Shown here piece by piece: positions 31,641 through 48,416 of a stretch of 60,613 nucleotides of DNA. Position numbers and translations under genes: made by a program. Below the pieces are notes generated by a model. That model searched no databases. It was not told where the DNA came from and saw only the letters and a program-made list of their open reading frames with translations. Position 1 is the first letter of the stretch; the number at the start of each line of letters is the position of its first letter. This stretch comes from Enhygromyxa salina (GTDB taxonomy: Bacteria > Myxococcota_A > Polyangia > Nannocystales > Nannocystaceae), in contig NZ_PVNK01000189.1 of NCBI RefSeq assembly GCF_002994615.1, positions 1-60,613 of the forward strand, written 5' to 3'.

Positions 31641-34505
31641 TCAGGCCGCCGAGACGTAGACCTCACGCGGCTTGCTGCCGTTCGACGGGCCGATCGCGCC
31701 CTCGTCTTCCATCCGCTCGACGATCTTGGCCGCGCGGTTGTAGCCGACGTTGAGGCGCCGCTGGATCATCGAGGTCGAGACCTTCTGGGCCTCGGCGACG
31801 AGCTGCACGGCCTTGTCGTAGAGCGGATCGACCGGGCGCTCGTCCTCGGTGTCGTCGGTCTCGACCTCGGCCTTGGTGATCTCCATGTTGTAGGCCGGCT
31901 TGGCCTGCTTGCGGACGAAGTCGACGACCTTCTCGATCTCGGCCTCGGACACGAAGCAGCCGTGGATGCGGCGCGGCTCCTTGCCGCGATCCATGTAGAG
32001 CATGTCGCCCATGCCGAGCAGCTGCTTGGCGCCCTTTTGGTCGAGGATCGTGCGCGAGTCGACGTCGGAGGTGACCTGAAACGCGATCCGCGACGGGAAG
32101 TTGTTCTTGATCGTGCCCGTGATGACGTCGACCGAGGGCCGCTGGGTCGCGAGGATCAGGTGGAGGCCAGCGGCGCGGGCCTTGGCGGCGAGGCGCGCGA
32201 CGTTGGCCTCGACCTCCTTGCTCGCGACCATCATGAGATCGGCGAACTCGTCGATCACGATGACGATGAAGGGCATCGACTCGGGCCGCGGGGGCAGCTC
32301 GACGCCGCCCGTGATCGCGACCGCGTTGCCCTCGCCGTCGAACTGCACGCCGCTGAGCTTGGTCGCGTCGACCGCGTCCTCGCCGTCGGCGGTGGCCGTG
32401 GCCGTCATCGCGGCGGCCTCGGCCTCGAGCGCCTTGCTCTCGGCGTCCCACTCGGCCTGGAGCTGGGGCATCTTCTTGTTGTAGCCCTTGATGTCGCGGA
32501 CCTTGGCCGCGGACAGCAGCGCGTAGCGACGCTCCATCTCGTTGACCGCCCAGCGCAGGGCGAGGTTGGCCTTCTCGGCGTCGGTGATGACCGGGAGCAG
32601 CAGGTGCGGGATGTCGCAGTAGATGCTGAACTCGAGCATCTTCGGGTCGATCAGGATCATGCGCAGATCCTCGGGCGCGCACGAGTACAGCAGCGAGCAC
32701 AGCATCGCGTTGACGCCGACGGACTTGCCCGAGCCGGTCGCGCCCGCGACCAGGAGGTGCGGCGCCTTGGCCAGATCGACCGACACCGCCTTGCCGACGA
32801 TGTCCTTGCCGAGCACGATCGGCAGGTGGGCCGAGCCCTCCTGGTAGCTGGGGTCGGCGAGGTTCTCCTGCAGGTAGACGGTCTCGCGGGTCTTGTTCGG
32901 GACCTCGAGGCCGACCGTGGACTTGCCGGGGATCGGGGCGAGGATCCGGATCCGGATGGCCTCGAGCGCCATCGCCAGGTCGTTCTCGAGGTTCTGGATG
33001 CGCGAGACCTTGACGCCGGCCTCGGGCTTGAACTCGTAGCGCGTGATGACCGGGCCCGGGTGGATCTTGGTCACCTTGCCGCGGATCTTGAAGTGCGCGA
33101 AGGACTCGACGATGCGCTCGGCCTGCTCGTAGATGAAGTCCTTGTCGATCTCGATCTTGTTGTTGTTGTCGACGGCGGCGAACAGCTGCAGCGGCGGGAG
33201 CTCGTAGTCACCCGACAGATACTGAACCCGCTGGGCGCCGTCGCGCTTTTGCGCAGGCTGGGCCTGGCTCGCGGCGGCCTCGGCCCGCTTGGCCCGGGCC
33301 CGGGCGGCGAGCTCGGCCGGGGTCAGCGGCGCCTTCTTGCGCCCTGACTTGTCGCCGACGGCGTTGGCGGCCGGCTCCTCGTTGGCCGCGCGCTCGGGAC
33401 CGTCTGCGTCCTCGTCGTCGTCGTCGCGGGTCGCGTCGTCGCCGTCGGGGTGCTCGGTCACGCAGATCTCGGGGCGCTCGTCGGCGGTCTTCTGGGGGGC
33501 CTCGCTGGGCTTGGGGTCCGTCGCCACCTCGGGCAGCTCCTCGCCGTCCTCGACCTCGCCGTCCTCGTCGATGTCCACAGGCGGGGCCGCGGCCTGACGC
33601 TTGCGGTTCTTTCGCGCGCGCTTGCCATGGGCCGCCCTCGCGCTGGACGCCCGCTTGGAGGTCTTCTTCTTGGACTTCGACTTGGACTTGGACTTGGACT
33701 TCGACTTCGACTTGCGCGCAGGGGCCTCTTCCTCGGCTTCTTCGTCCTCGTCTTCAGCGGCCTCCTCGACTTCCTCGTCTTCGGCCTCTTCGACCTCTTC
33801 GACCTCTTCGGCCTCTTCGAGCTCGAATTCCTCGTCTTGCGCCTCTTGCTCGGCTTCGGCGAAGTCCTCGTCGAACTCGTCGTCGTCCCAGTTCTGCTCG
33901 GCGTACTCACGCTGAGCCTGGGCGATGCCGACCACGCCCGACCACAGATAGCGCACCACCCACAGCCCGCCACGACCGACGGCCCGGCCCGCGACCAGCA
34001 GGTGCGCGAAGGTCAGCGGCGTCGACGCGATCAGCCCCAGGCACATGATCGTCGCGGTCAGCAGATAGGTCCCGGCGTGGTCGAAGAGCCCGAGGCTGAC
34101 CTCGCCGAGCAGCTCACCCGAGAGCCCGCCCGCGGTGTAGCCGTGGACCCGGTAGCTCGGGAACATCACGTGCAGGAGCACGCAGCCGGCCAGGGTCGCC
34201 GATGAGAAGCCGACGCCCTCGCCGACGCGCAGCTCCATGCGATGCCCGAGCAGCGCCTTGACGCCGATCCCGACGACCCCGAGCACGACCAGGTACGCGG
34301 CCATCCCGAACCCGGCATAGAGGGCCGACGCGACCAGGCGCCCGACCGGGCCCATGAGGTTGCCGTCGCCGAACTGGTAGGAGACCAGGCCACCAAACAT
34401 CAGCGCGCCGATCGCCAGCAGGGCCACGCCCAGGAACTCGCTCCACCCGCGAGGGATCCCCGGATCATTCGGCTCGGACTCTCGACTGCGCTGCTTCTTG
34501 GCCAT
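31641..34505 (-). CDS. ftsK: FtsK/SpoIIIE-type DNA translocase
   Basis: FtsK couples chromosome dimer resolution and DNA clearance to division. The 954-aa protein has an N-terminal membrane region of 4-5 helices (about 20-180). A long low-complexity linker (about 190-450) has an acidic stretch of EEVEEAEDEE units and a (KS)n run. The motor has Walker A VAGATGSGKSVG near 586, Walker B VIVIDEFADLMM near 750, and ATQRPSVDVITG. The C-terminal gamma winged helix reads QRRLNVGYNRAAKIVERMEDEG and should read KOPS-like DNA signals. The Walker A-B distance is about 35 residues longer than in the E. coli protein because of an Ala/Thr-rich insert (ATATADGEDAVDATK). The ATG at 34505 gives the usual charged N-terminus. 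It is divergent from the OmpA-type lipoprotein gene. Confidence 0.95.
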   Translation of the reverse strand: MAKKQRSRESEPNDPGIPRGWSEFLGVALLAIGALMFGGLVSYQFGDGNLMGPVGRLVASALYAGFGMAAYLVVLGVVGIGVKALLGHRMELRVGEGVGFSSATLAGCVLLHVMFPSYRVHGYTAGGLSGELLGEVSLGLFDHAGTYLLTATIMCLGLIASTPLTFAHLLVAGRAVGRGGLWVVRYLWSGVVGIAQAQREYAEQNWDDDEFDEDFAEAEQEAQDEEFELEEAEEVEEVEEAEDEEVEEAAEDEDEEAEEEAPARKSKSKSKSKSKSKSKKKTSKRASSARAAHGKRARKNRKRQAAAPPVDIDEDGEVEDGEELPEVATDPKPSEAPQKTADERPEICVTEHPDGDDATRDDDDEDADGPERAANEEPAANAVGDKSGRKKAPLTPAELAARARAKRAEAAASQAQPAQKRDGAQRVQYLSGDYELPPLQLFAAVDNNNKIEIDKDFIYEQAERIVESFAHFKIRGKVTKIHPGPVITRYEFKPEAGVKVSRIQNLENDLAMALEAIRIRILAPIPGKSTVGLEVPNKTRETVYLQENLADPSYQEGSAHLPIVLGKDIVGKAVSVDLAKAPHLLVAGATGSGKSVGVNAMLCSLLYSCAPEDLRMILIDPKMLEFSIYCDIPHLLLPVITDAEKANLALRWAVNEMERRYALLSAAKVRDIKGYNKKMPQLQAEWDAESKALEAEAAAMTATATADGEDAVDATKLSGVQFDGEGNAVAITGGVELPPRPESMPFIVIVIDEFADLMMVASKEVEANVARLAAKARAAGLHLILATQRPSVDVITGTIKNNFPSRIAFQVTSDVDSRTILDQKGAKQLLGMGDMLYMDRGKEPRRIHGCFVSEAEIEKVVDFVRKQAKPAYNMEITKAEVETDDTEDERPVDPLYDKAVQLVAEAQKVSTSMIQRRLNVGYNRAAKIVERMEDEGAIGPSNGSKPREVYVSAA

Positions 34506-34646
34506 TTTGTCCAGTGATCTCGAGTAGTTGCGGGGTCTCCGGTGAGGGCTCCGGGCGCTGCAGTGGGATGTTTGCCTACATCCTACTACATTTTCGAAGC
34601 GGGGGAGTCGCGGCGGTCGGCGGAGCAGGTTAGTGTCCGTCGCACC

Positions 34647-35429
34647 ATGCGACGCGCCGCCATCCTGCTCCCCCTTTTCGCCCTCATGCTCGGAGGGTGC
34701 AAAAAAGATGAACTCGAGGCGGCCCTGGCCAAGGCAGAGGCCGAGCTCGCCCAGACCCGCCAGGATCTCGAGGCCCAGAAACAGGCCAACGCCGAGCTTC
34801 AGGCCGAGAACCAGACCCTCGAGGAGAAGATCGTCCAGCTCGAGGGCGAGATTGTCCAGCTCAACACCCAGATCAAAGATCTGGCTGACAAGGCCGGCAT
34901 CACCGAGCGCGAGCTCGCCGAGCTCCGCGCCGAGAAGGCCAAGCGCGAGAAGGAGCTCGCGGTCTACCGCAACTTGTTCGCCAGCCTCAAGAAAATGGTC
35001 GACGCGGGCACGATCAAGGTCGGGTTCCGCAAGGGGCGCCTGGTCGTCGAGCTCGACGACGCCATCTTGTTCGACTCGGGCCGCTCCAAGCTCAAGTCCA
35101 CCGGCCAGGACGCCCTCGCCGAGCTCGTCGAGCCGCTCAACCAGGTCAAGCGCGACTGGATCGTCGGCGGCCACACCGACAACGTCCCGATCAAGACGGC
35201 CCGGTTCCAGAGCAACTGGGAGCTGAGCTCGGCCCGCGCGCTCGAGGTCGTCAACTTCCTGATCGAGAAGGGCATGCCGGCCGAGAACCTCGGCGCCGCG
35301 GGCTACGCAGAGTTCGATCCGGTCGCCGACAACTCGGCGCCCGAGGGCCGCGCGCAGAACCGCCGGATCGAGATCGTCCTGATGCCGACGATCCCGCAGA
35401 ACCTCCAAGACATGCTCGCCGGCTCCTGA
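34647..35429 (+). CDS. OmpA-family lipoprotein with coiled coil
   Basis: The 260-aa protein has a lipobox LMLGGC (Cys18), then a long coiled coil (about 22-115) with clear heptads such as EEKIVQLEGEIVQLNTQIKDL. A C-terminal OmpA-like peptidoglycan-binding domain follows (about 130-250). Its marks are ILFDSGRSKLKSTGQDAL, VGGHTDNVPI and NSAPEGRAQNRRIEIVL, where Asp and Arg hold the DAP side chain. It probably spans from the outer membrane to the murein. The coiled-coil-plus-OmpA layout also resembles MotB-like stator proteins, but there is no transmembrane helix. The ATG at 34647 is the only start that gives the lipobox. A long hairpin follows the gene. Confidence 0.9.
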   Translation: MRRAAILLPLFALMLGGCKKDELEAALAKAEAELAQTRQDLEAQKQANAELQAENQTLEEKIVQLEGEIVQLNTQIKDLADKAGITERELAELRAEKAKREKELAVYRNLFASLKKMVDAGTIKVGFRKGRLVVELDDAILFDSGRSKLKSTGQDALAELVEPLNQVKRDWIVGGHTDNVPIKTARFQSNWELSSARALEVVNFLIEKGMPAENLGAAGYAEFDPVADNSAPEGRAQNRRIEIVLMPTIPQNLQDMLAGS

Positions 35430-35453
35430 GCCTGCCCCTATCCCCCATCGTCT

Positions 35454-35490
35454 CGAGGCCTCGGCGCTGCTGTGCAGCACCGAGGCCTCG
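35454..35490. terminator. Bidirectional terminator hairpin
   Basis: CGAGGCCTCGG (35454-35464) pairs with CCGAGGCCTCG (35480-35490). The stem continues after one mismatch as GCTGC/GCAGC with a TGT loop, giving about 16 paired positions. It fills the 66-bp gap between the convergent OmpA-type lipoprotein and sulfotransferase genes. Confidence 0.7.
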
Positions 35491-35495
35491 CTACG

Positions 35496-37436
35496 CTACG
35501 CGAGGTCCTTCAGCCACAGGGTCTCGGTCGTCAGCGCCGGGGCCTCGCCGTCGAGCAGCAGCGCGCGCGCGAGCACGAAGCCGGCGTGATGCCCGGCGGT
35601 GTCGAGCCAGTTCGGCACCCCGGGATCGCGCTCGGCCAACACCACGCTGAACTCGCCGTCGGCGTTGGTCCGAAGCTGGGTGTGGTTGAGGCAGATCGTG
35701 TGCCGCGTGTAGTCGAAGCTCTCGAGCCACGCGTTGTACAGGCACAAGCTGAAGTAGCGCGCCTTGGGCAACGCGCCGCGGATCACGAAGGCCTGCTCGG
35801 GCCCGAAGCGATACCAGCAGATCCGGTAGTCGTTGTCGGGCGTGGGGAACAGGCGCTCGCCCGAGCCGCTGTGGAACTGCTTGATCGGCAGCGCGCCCGC
35901 GGTCACGAACTTGTGAAACAGCTGGCTGCGCTCGACGGTGGTCGCGAGCATGCGCCCGGCGTGTTGCAGGCCCTTGGCGTAGCGCTCGGGCGTGAGCGGG
36001 GCGGCGGGGATCGGATCACCGAGCAGCTCGATGTCGAGCTCGATCGGCGCCTCGGACCGACGATCGCCGAAGTACTGGCGGATCACGATCTCGGTCTCGT
36101 CGCCCTCGCCGCGCAGCGGGGTCACGCCCGGCGCGGCCGCGATCTCGTCGGCGCTGACCCGCAGCTCGAAGCGGCCCTCCTCGTCGCGGGTGATCGCGGC
36201 GTCGTTGCAGTGGGCGCCGATCTTGCCCCCGCGCCGATGCAAGAGCGCGCCCACGTAGACCGTGCCCGGCGGAATCCGACCCGAGATTCGGTAGCTGCGG
36301 CCAGGCCCGAGGCGCAGGCGCGCACGCACGACGTCGCTGTCGGGGCAGTCGCCGAACATCTTCCGGGTCGGGCCGATCACGTGGTGAAAGCTGGGGTGAT
36401 CGGGGTCGCCGTACTCGGTGAAGGTCTCGACGGTCGCGGCGAGCATCCGCATCAAGAAGCGCCGCGCCTCGAGGTCATGGAGATCATCGGGCATCCCGAT
36501 GCCCTGCTCGAGCTCGACGACCTTGGCGAACAGCTGCGCCATCGCGTCGGAGACCGCGGACAGGCCCGGCAGCGGGATCTCGTCGAGTTCGTAGCCGTAG
36601 CCGCGCGCGAGCGCCTTGGTCTGCGCGTCGACGCTGCGGTGGTCGAAGCCGGCGAGCCAGCGCGTGGCCAGCTCGGGATCGATCTCGCTGCGCAGGGCGG
36701 TGTTGGGATCGCCGACCGCCCGCGCGCCCTTGGGCCCGCTGCGCATGCGGTCGCCCGCGTAGGGCTGGACGAGCGCGGGCTCGTAGTCGACGCCAAGCAG
36801 CGCGCAGATGTCCCGCATCGTCGCCTCGGGCGCGGTCACCAGATCCTCGTAGCGAAAGCGCAGCCAGCTGCGCGCGGGCAGCTCGGCCACGAACGACGCG
36901 ATCGCCTGGTTGCCGCCGCGCCACAGCTGCTCGGCGCTGGTGTAGGCCGAGCCCTCGAACAGCGCCTCGGACATGTTGACGTTGTGGAGGCTGCGGATGA
37001 CCGATCCGGGGTTGCGGACGATCCACAAGAAGCGGGCGTTGGGAAACCACCTGGCGAGGCGCCGGAGCGCGTCGGGGTAGTTGACCAGGTGCGGGCACTT
37101 GTCGACGAGCACGCGCTCGCCGATGCCCTCGTTGAGCAGCGCGTAGACCTCGGCGACGCTGCGCTCGTGGAGCTCGGCGACGCGCTGCTTGGCGGCCGGC
37201 ACCTCGAGGCCCTCGAGCTCGATGAAGGTCCGGCGCAGGCCGCCCTTCTCCCAAAACCGGCGCTCGAGCAACGCGTGGCGCTCGGCCATGGTCTCGAAGG
37301 GGGCGAGGACCATCTCGGGCGGGCAAAACAGCCGCGAGTGACCGGCCAGCATCAGGCGCAGCAAGGTCGTGCCGCTGCGCGCGACGCCGAGCACGAACAC
37401 GATGGGGTCTTCGAATACGGGCACCGACAATTTCAC
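35496..37436 (-). CDS. Sulfotransferase fused to a C-terminal DUF1214-like domain
   Basis: The 646-aa protein begins with a PAPS-dependent sulfotransferase. The 5'-phosphosulfate loop is GVARSGTTLLRLML (17-30), and the 3'-phosphate site is RFLWIVRNPGSVIRSLHN near 130-150. The catalytic part covers about 1-330. After a beta-rich middle, the C-terminus (about 520-640) has RYFSLCLYNAWLESFDY, a later NHTQLRTNADGEFSVV and WLDTAGHHAGFVLARAL. This is the pattern of DUF1214 beta-barrels, usually found beside DUF1254 in envelope proteins. GTG at 37436 has AAGGA 8 nt upstream; a longer frame to 37493 overlaps the divergent acyltransferase gene. It may sulfate a lipid or polyketide made by the neighbouring genes; that is inference from position. 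Confidence 0.82.
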   Translation of the reverse strand: MKLSVPVFEDPIVFVLGVARSGTTLLRLMLAGHSRLFCPPEMVLAPFETMAERHALLERRFWEKGGLRRTFIELEGLEVPAAKQRVAELHERSVAEVYALLNEGIGERVLVDKCPHLVNYPDALRRLARWFPNARFLWIVRNPGSVIRSLHNVNMSEALFEGSAYTSAEQLWRGGNQAIASFVAELPARSWLRFRYEDLVTAPEATMRDICALLGVDYEPALVQPYAGDRMRSGPKGARAVGDPNTALRSEIDPELATRWLAGFDHRSVDAQTKALARGYGYELDEIPLPGLSAVSDAMAQLFAKVVELEQGIGMPDDLHDLEARRFLMRMLAATVETFTEYGDPDHPSFHHVIGPTRKMFGDCPDSDVVRARLRLGPGRSYRISGRIPPGTVYVGALLHRRGGKIGAHCNDAAITRDEEGRFELRVSADEIAAAPGVTPLRGEGDETEIVIRQYFGDRRSEAPIELDIELLGDPIPAAPLTPERYAKGLQHAGRMLATTVERSQLFHKFVTAGALPIKQFHSGSGERLFPTPDNDYRICWYRFGPEQAFVIRGALPKARYFSLCLYNAWLESFDYTRHTICLNHTQLRTNADGEFSVVLAERDPGVPNWLDTAGHHAGFVLARALLLDGEAPALTTETLWLKDLA

Positions 37437-37468
37437 GAGCTTGGTCCTTGTTGCGCTACGATGACGAG

Positions 37469-38197
37469 ATGGCGAGGGAGACGAGGCTGACATCCCGGGC
37501 GTGGGATCGAGCGATGCGACTGCTGCGTGCGTACCACTCCTATGAGGTCGTCGGCCTGTCGAGCTTCCCGCGCTCGGGCCCGGCGCTCGTCGCCAGCACC
37601 CACAGCCTCGCGACCTACGAGAACTTCATGCTCGGCTCGACCGCGCTCGACGTGCTCGGCCGCCGTCCGATCATCTTGGCCGACGACCTGGCCTTCAAGC
37701 TGCCGCCGGTCGGCGACGCGCTGCGCGACATCGGCATCTGGCCGGGCAAGCGCGACAAGGCCGTCGAGATCCTCCGCCGCGGCGGGCTGCTCGGGCTCGG
37801 GCCCGGGGGCATGCGCGAGGCGCTGCGCGGGACGTCGCGCAAGTACAGCTTCGACTGGGAGGGGCGCTACGGCTTCGTGTGGGTTGCGATGCAGACGGGC
37901 GCGCCGATCATCCTCGCGGCCTGCCCGGCGGCCGACGACATCTTCGACGTCGCGGAGCTCGAGCTGACCGAGAAGTTCTACGCGCGTTACCACTTGCCGC
38001 TGCCCGTGTTTCGCGGGCTCGGACCCACGTTGATCCCGCGACCGGTCAAGCTCTGGCACGTGTTCGACGAGCCGATCCTCTCGGACGTGCCGCCCGACGA
38101 GGTCAGCGAGGCCCACGTGCTCGAGCATCACGCGTACCTCGTCGAGCGAATGCATGCCTTGATGGCGCGGGCCAAAGAGATCTCGGGCCTCAACTGA
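37469..38197 (+). CDS. MGAT/DGAT-like lysophospholipid acyltransferase family protein
   Basis: The 242-aa protein has the LPLAT (MGAT-like) fold. Its marks are SGPALVASTHSLATYENFML at the acyltransferase H-box, LAFKLPPVGDALRDIGIWPG, then LLGLGPGGMREALRGTS (the G-G-x-R-E block). GFVWVAMQTGAPIILAA follows, and the C-terminal sheet has LWHVFDEPI. The usual H-x4-D box is changed: His is present but the acidic residue is a Glu six positions on, so catalysis needs testing. It would transfer an acyl chain from acyl-CoA or acyl-ACP to an alcohol. ATG at 37469 is preferred; a TTG at 37448 in frame would overlap the divergent promoter. The gene is divergent from the sulfotransferase and convergent with the Coq4-like gene. 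Confidence 0.8.
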   Translation: MARETRLTSRAWDRAMRLLRAYHSYEVVGLSSFPRSGPALVASTHSLATYENFMLGSTALDVLGRRPIILADDLAFKLPPVGDALRDIGIWPGKRDKAVEILRRGGLLGLGPGGMREALRGTSRKYSFDWEGRYGFVWVAMQTGAPIILAACPAADDIFDVAELELTEKFYARYHLPLPVFRGLGPTLIPRPVKLWHVFDEPILSDVPPDEVSEAHVLEHHAYLVERMHALMARAKEISGLN

Positions 38198-38210
38198 CTC
38201 GGGCGGACCA

Positions 38211-38948
38211 TCACGCCCCACCTTTGGCCCGCGCGCGCGCGGCCTTCCCGACCCAGACCGGCTCGTAGACGGGTGGCGGCCACAGGCCGAGCTCGCGCTG
38301 GACGGCGGTCAGCGGCCGGGCCAGGAGCGACGGCCAGTCCTGCTCGACCAGCCACTCGGCTCGCAGCGCGCGGGCGGACGCGTCGAGCATCCTGCGCTGG
38401 CCGGCGAGGCGCGGGAGCCGGATCGAGTAGGCGCCGAGTCCGGCCATCGCGAGCACCCCCGTGTTGCGGGTCTGGGCCGCCGTGAACGCGAGCAGGCAGA
38501 CCTCACCGAGCAGGTCGGTCTGGTAGCCGGTCACGAGGTGATACAGGTCGTGGCTGAAGAACAGCGTGTCCTGCAAGAAGCGCTCGTCGGGCTCGAGCGC
38601 CGCCGTGCGCTCGGCGCTGGTGCCCGTCTCGACGTAGTCGCTCATGCCCCGGCGCGTGGTCCCGAGCTGCGCGCAGCTGTCGAGGTAGGCGGCGCCGAGG
38701 GTCCCGGCGGGCAGCCTCTCGAGCCGGTCCCAGTCGGCCAGCGCGTCGCCGAGCGAGGGCTTGCGCCGCAGCAGGTCCCGGCCCTTGGCGCGCGCACGCA
38801 TGCGCGTGAGCGTGCGCGGCAGCGAGCGCCCCTGCCAGGCCTCGATCACACGGGTGATGCGTCCGGTGTCCTCGGGGTGACGGTAGAGGTACACGAGATC
38901 CTCGAGGCCGTCGCGCCAGCGGATGCGGTGGATGTCTCGCTCGTCCAT
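38211..38948 (-). CDS. Coq4-like protein, last gene of the FAAL-PKS operon
   Basis: The 245-aa protein carries the full Coq4 metal motif HDxxHx11E: His133, Asp134, His137 and Glu149 in FSHDLYHLVTGYQTDLLGE. The surrounding helices (SCAQLGTTRRGMSDYVETG, then LLAFTAAQTRNTG) are Coq4-like. Eukaryotic Coq4 works in ubiquinone synthesis on the ring C1 position and binds lipid. Here no ubiquinone gene is near. Instead the ATG at 38948 lies 25 nt after the stop of the giant synthase on the same strand, so it is very likely in its operon. It may bind or tailor the lipidic product, for example by oxidative decarboxylation (inference). Confidence 0.85.
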   Translation of the reverse strand: MDERDIHRIRWRDGLEDLVYLYRHPEDTGRITRVIEAWQGRSLPRTLTRMRARAKGRDLLRRKPSLGDALADWDRLERLPAGTLGAAYLDSCAQLGTTRRGMSDYVETGTSAERTAALEPDERFLQDTLFFSHDLYHLVTGYQTDLLGEVCLLAFTAAQTRNTGVLAMAGLGAYSIRLPRLAGQRRMLDASARALRAEWLVEQDWPSLLARPLTAVQRELGLWPPPVYEPVWVGKAARARAKGGA

Positions 38949-38973
38949 GTCGGGATGGGCTCCGATCCCTCGC

Positions 38974-47244
<8,271 letters not shown>

Positions 47245-47256
47245 GGCGTTCACCCC

Positions 47257-48405
47257 TCAGAGCACGTCTTCGACGAGATGCTGGACGCTGGCGTCGAGCG
47301 GACCGAGCGCGCGCGGGCTCGGGCGCTCGCGCCAGTGCCCGGCGCGCGCGTGGATCTCGGGCAACAGCGCGACGCCCTCGTCGAAGTCGACAATCCGGTT
47401 GCCGACGTAAAACATGTACATGGTCGTCAGCCAATTGCTGAAGTCCTCGCGCGAGCCGAGGTGGCGCTGGAGGTTCATCATGATCCACGAGATGTGCGCG
47501 TAGACGTCGTAGCAATTGTTGCAGTCGCGTTCGTCGCCAACGCAGCAGCGGCGGGTGGTCTGCAGATCGGGGTTGTAGGCCCGAAAGTGGGTGTTGTAGG
47601 GCTGGCCGTTCTCGACTCGCGCGGCGTTGAGGGGGTTGTCGGGGGTGATCGAGCAGCACACGTCGTAGCCCCAGCGCTCGTCGAACAGGCGCCCCGTCGA
47701 GACGACCTCGGCGATGTACGAGGACATCAAGATCCGCTCGGGGTAGCGGCGGATCATCTTGTCGATGTTGCGCCGGACCTGCTCGAAGCCCCGCCCGTGG
47801 TCGTAGCTTCCGCCAAGCCCGGAGATGTCGCCATAAAAATTGAAGGTCACGAAATTGCCGTTGTCGACGCACTGCTCGACGACGGCCTCGATCTCGTGGG
47901 CGTTTTGCGGGGTCGTCGTGTAGTACCAGATCGCGCGCGGGTCGTCGCGATAGTTGCGCAGCGCCTTCTCGAACACGCGGATCTTGTCGTTGCCGCGCAG
48001 GTAGGTGTCGGTCTCGTGGTCGCCCCAGACCGACAGCCCGATCGGCATGGTCTCGAAGCCCTCGCGCGGGATCCTGCGGATCCCGTTGGTCACGACCGTC
48101 ATCCAGAAGTTGTCGTAGATCTTCTTGACGCGGCCGAGCTGCAAGCTCGGCTCGCCGCCGACCACGGTCACGAAGTTGGTCCCGCGCGTCTTCTCGGCCT
48201 CGATCCACGCGTCGAACACCGCCTCGTCCTTCGGCGCCTCGAAGCGGTCCATGTTGTCTTCGAAGAAGTAGCAGCCCTTGCAGCGCAGGTTGCAGACGTG
48301 GGTGATGTCGACCAGGATCGCGCGCAGCGGCCCGGCGCGCTGGAGATCGTCGTAGAGCCGACGCAAGAGCGGGTCCTCGAGATAGCGGGCGAGTTGTTCG
48401 TGCAT
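47257..48405 (-). CDS. Radical SAM enzyme in the FAAL-PKS operon
   Basis: The 382-aa protein has the radical SAM cluster motif CNLRCKGC (Cys38, Cys42, Cys45) in the context LVDITHVCNLRCKGCYFFED. It is followed by VVGGEPSLQ, the GGE motif that holds the methionine part of SAM. C-terminal cysteines (a CC pair near 248 and CCVGDERDCNNC near 286-297) could bind an auxiliary 4Fe-4S cluster. No cobalamin or HemN domain is evident. ATG at 48405 is set by AAGGAG 8 nt upstream, and it starts 12 nt after the patatin stop. The synthase starts 12 nt after its stop, so the enzyme probably modifies the fatty substrate or product by radical chemistry (inference). A peptide-modifying role is less likely, as no precursor gene is seen. 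Confidence 0.88.
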   Translation of the reverse strand: MHEQLARYLEDPLLRRLYDDLQRAGPLRAILVDITHVCNLRCKGCYFFEDNMDRFEAPKDEAVFDAWIEAEKTRGTNFVTVVGGEPSLQLGRVKKIYDNFWMTVVTNGIRRIPREGFETMPIGLSVWGDHETDTYLRGNDKIRVFEKALRNYRDDPRAIWYYTTTPQNAHEIEAVVEQCVDNGNFVTFNFYGDISGLGGSYDHGRGFEQVRRNIDKMIRRYPERILMSSYIAEVVSTGRLFDERWGYDVCCSITPDNPLNAARVENGQPYNTHFRAYNPDLQTTRRCCVGDERDCNNCYDVYAHISWIMMNLQRHLGSREDFSNWLTTMYMFYVGNRIVDFDEGVALLPEIHARAGHWRERPSPRALGPLDASVQHLVEDVL

Positions 48406-48416
48406 CGTCGGCTCCT

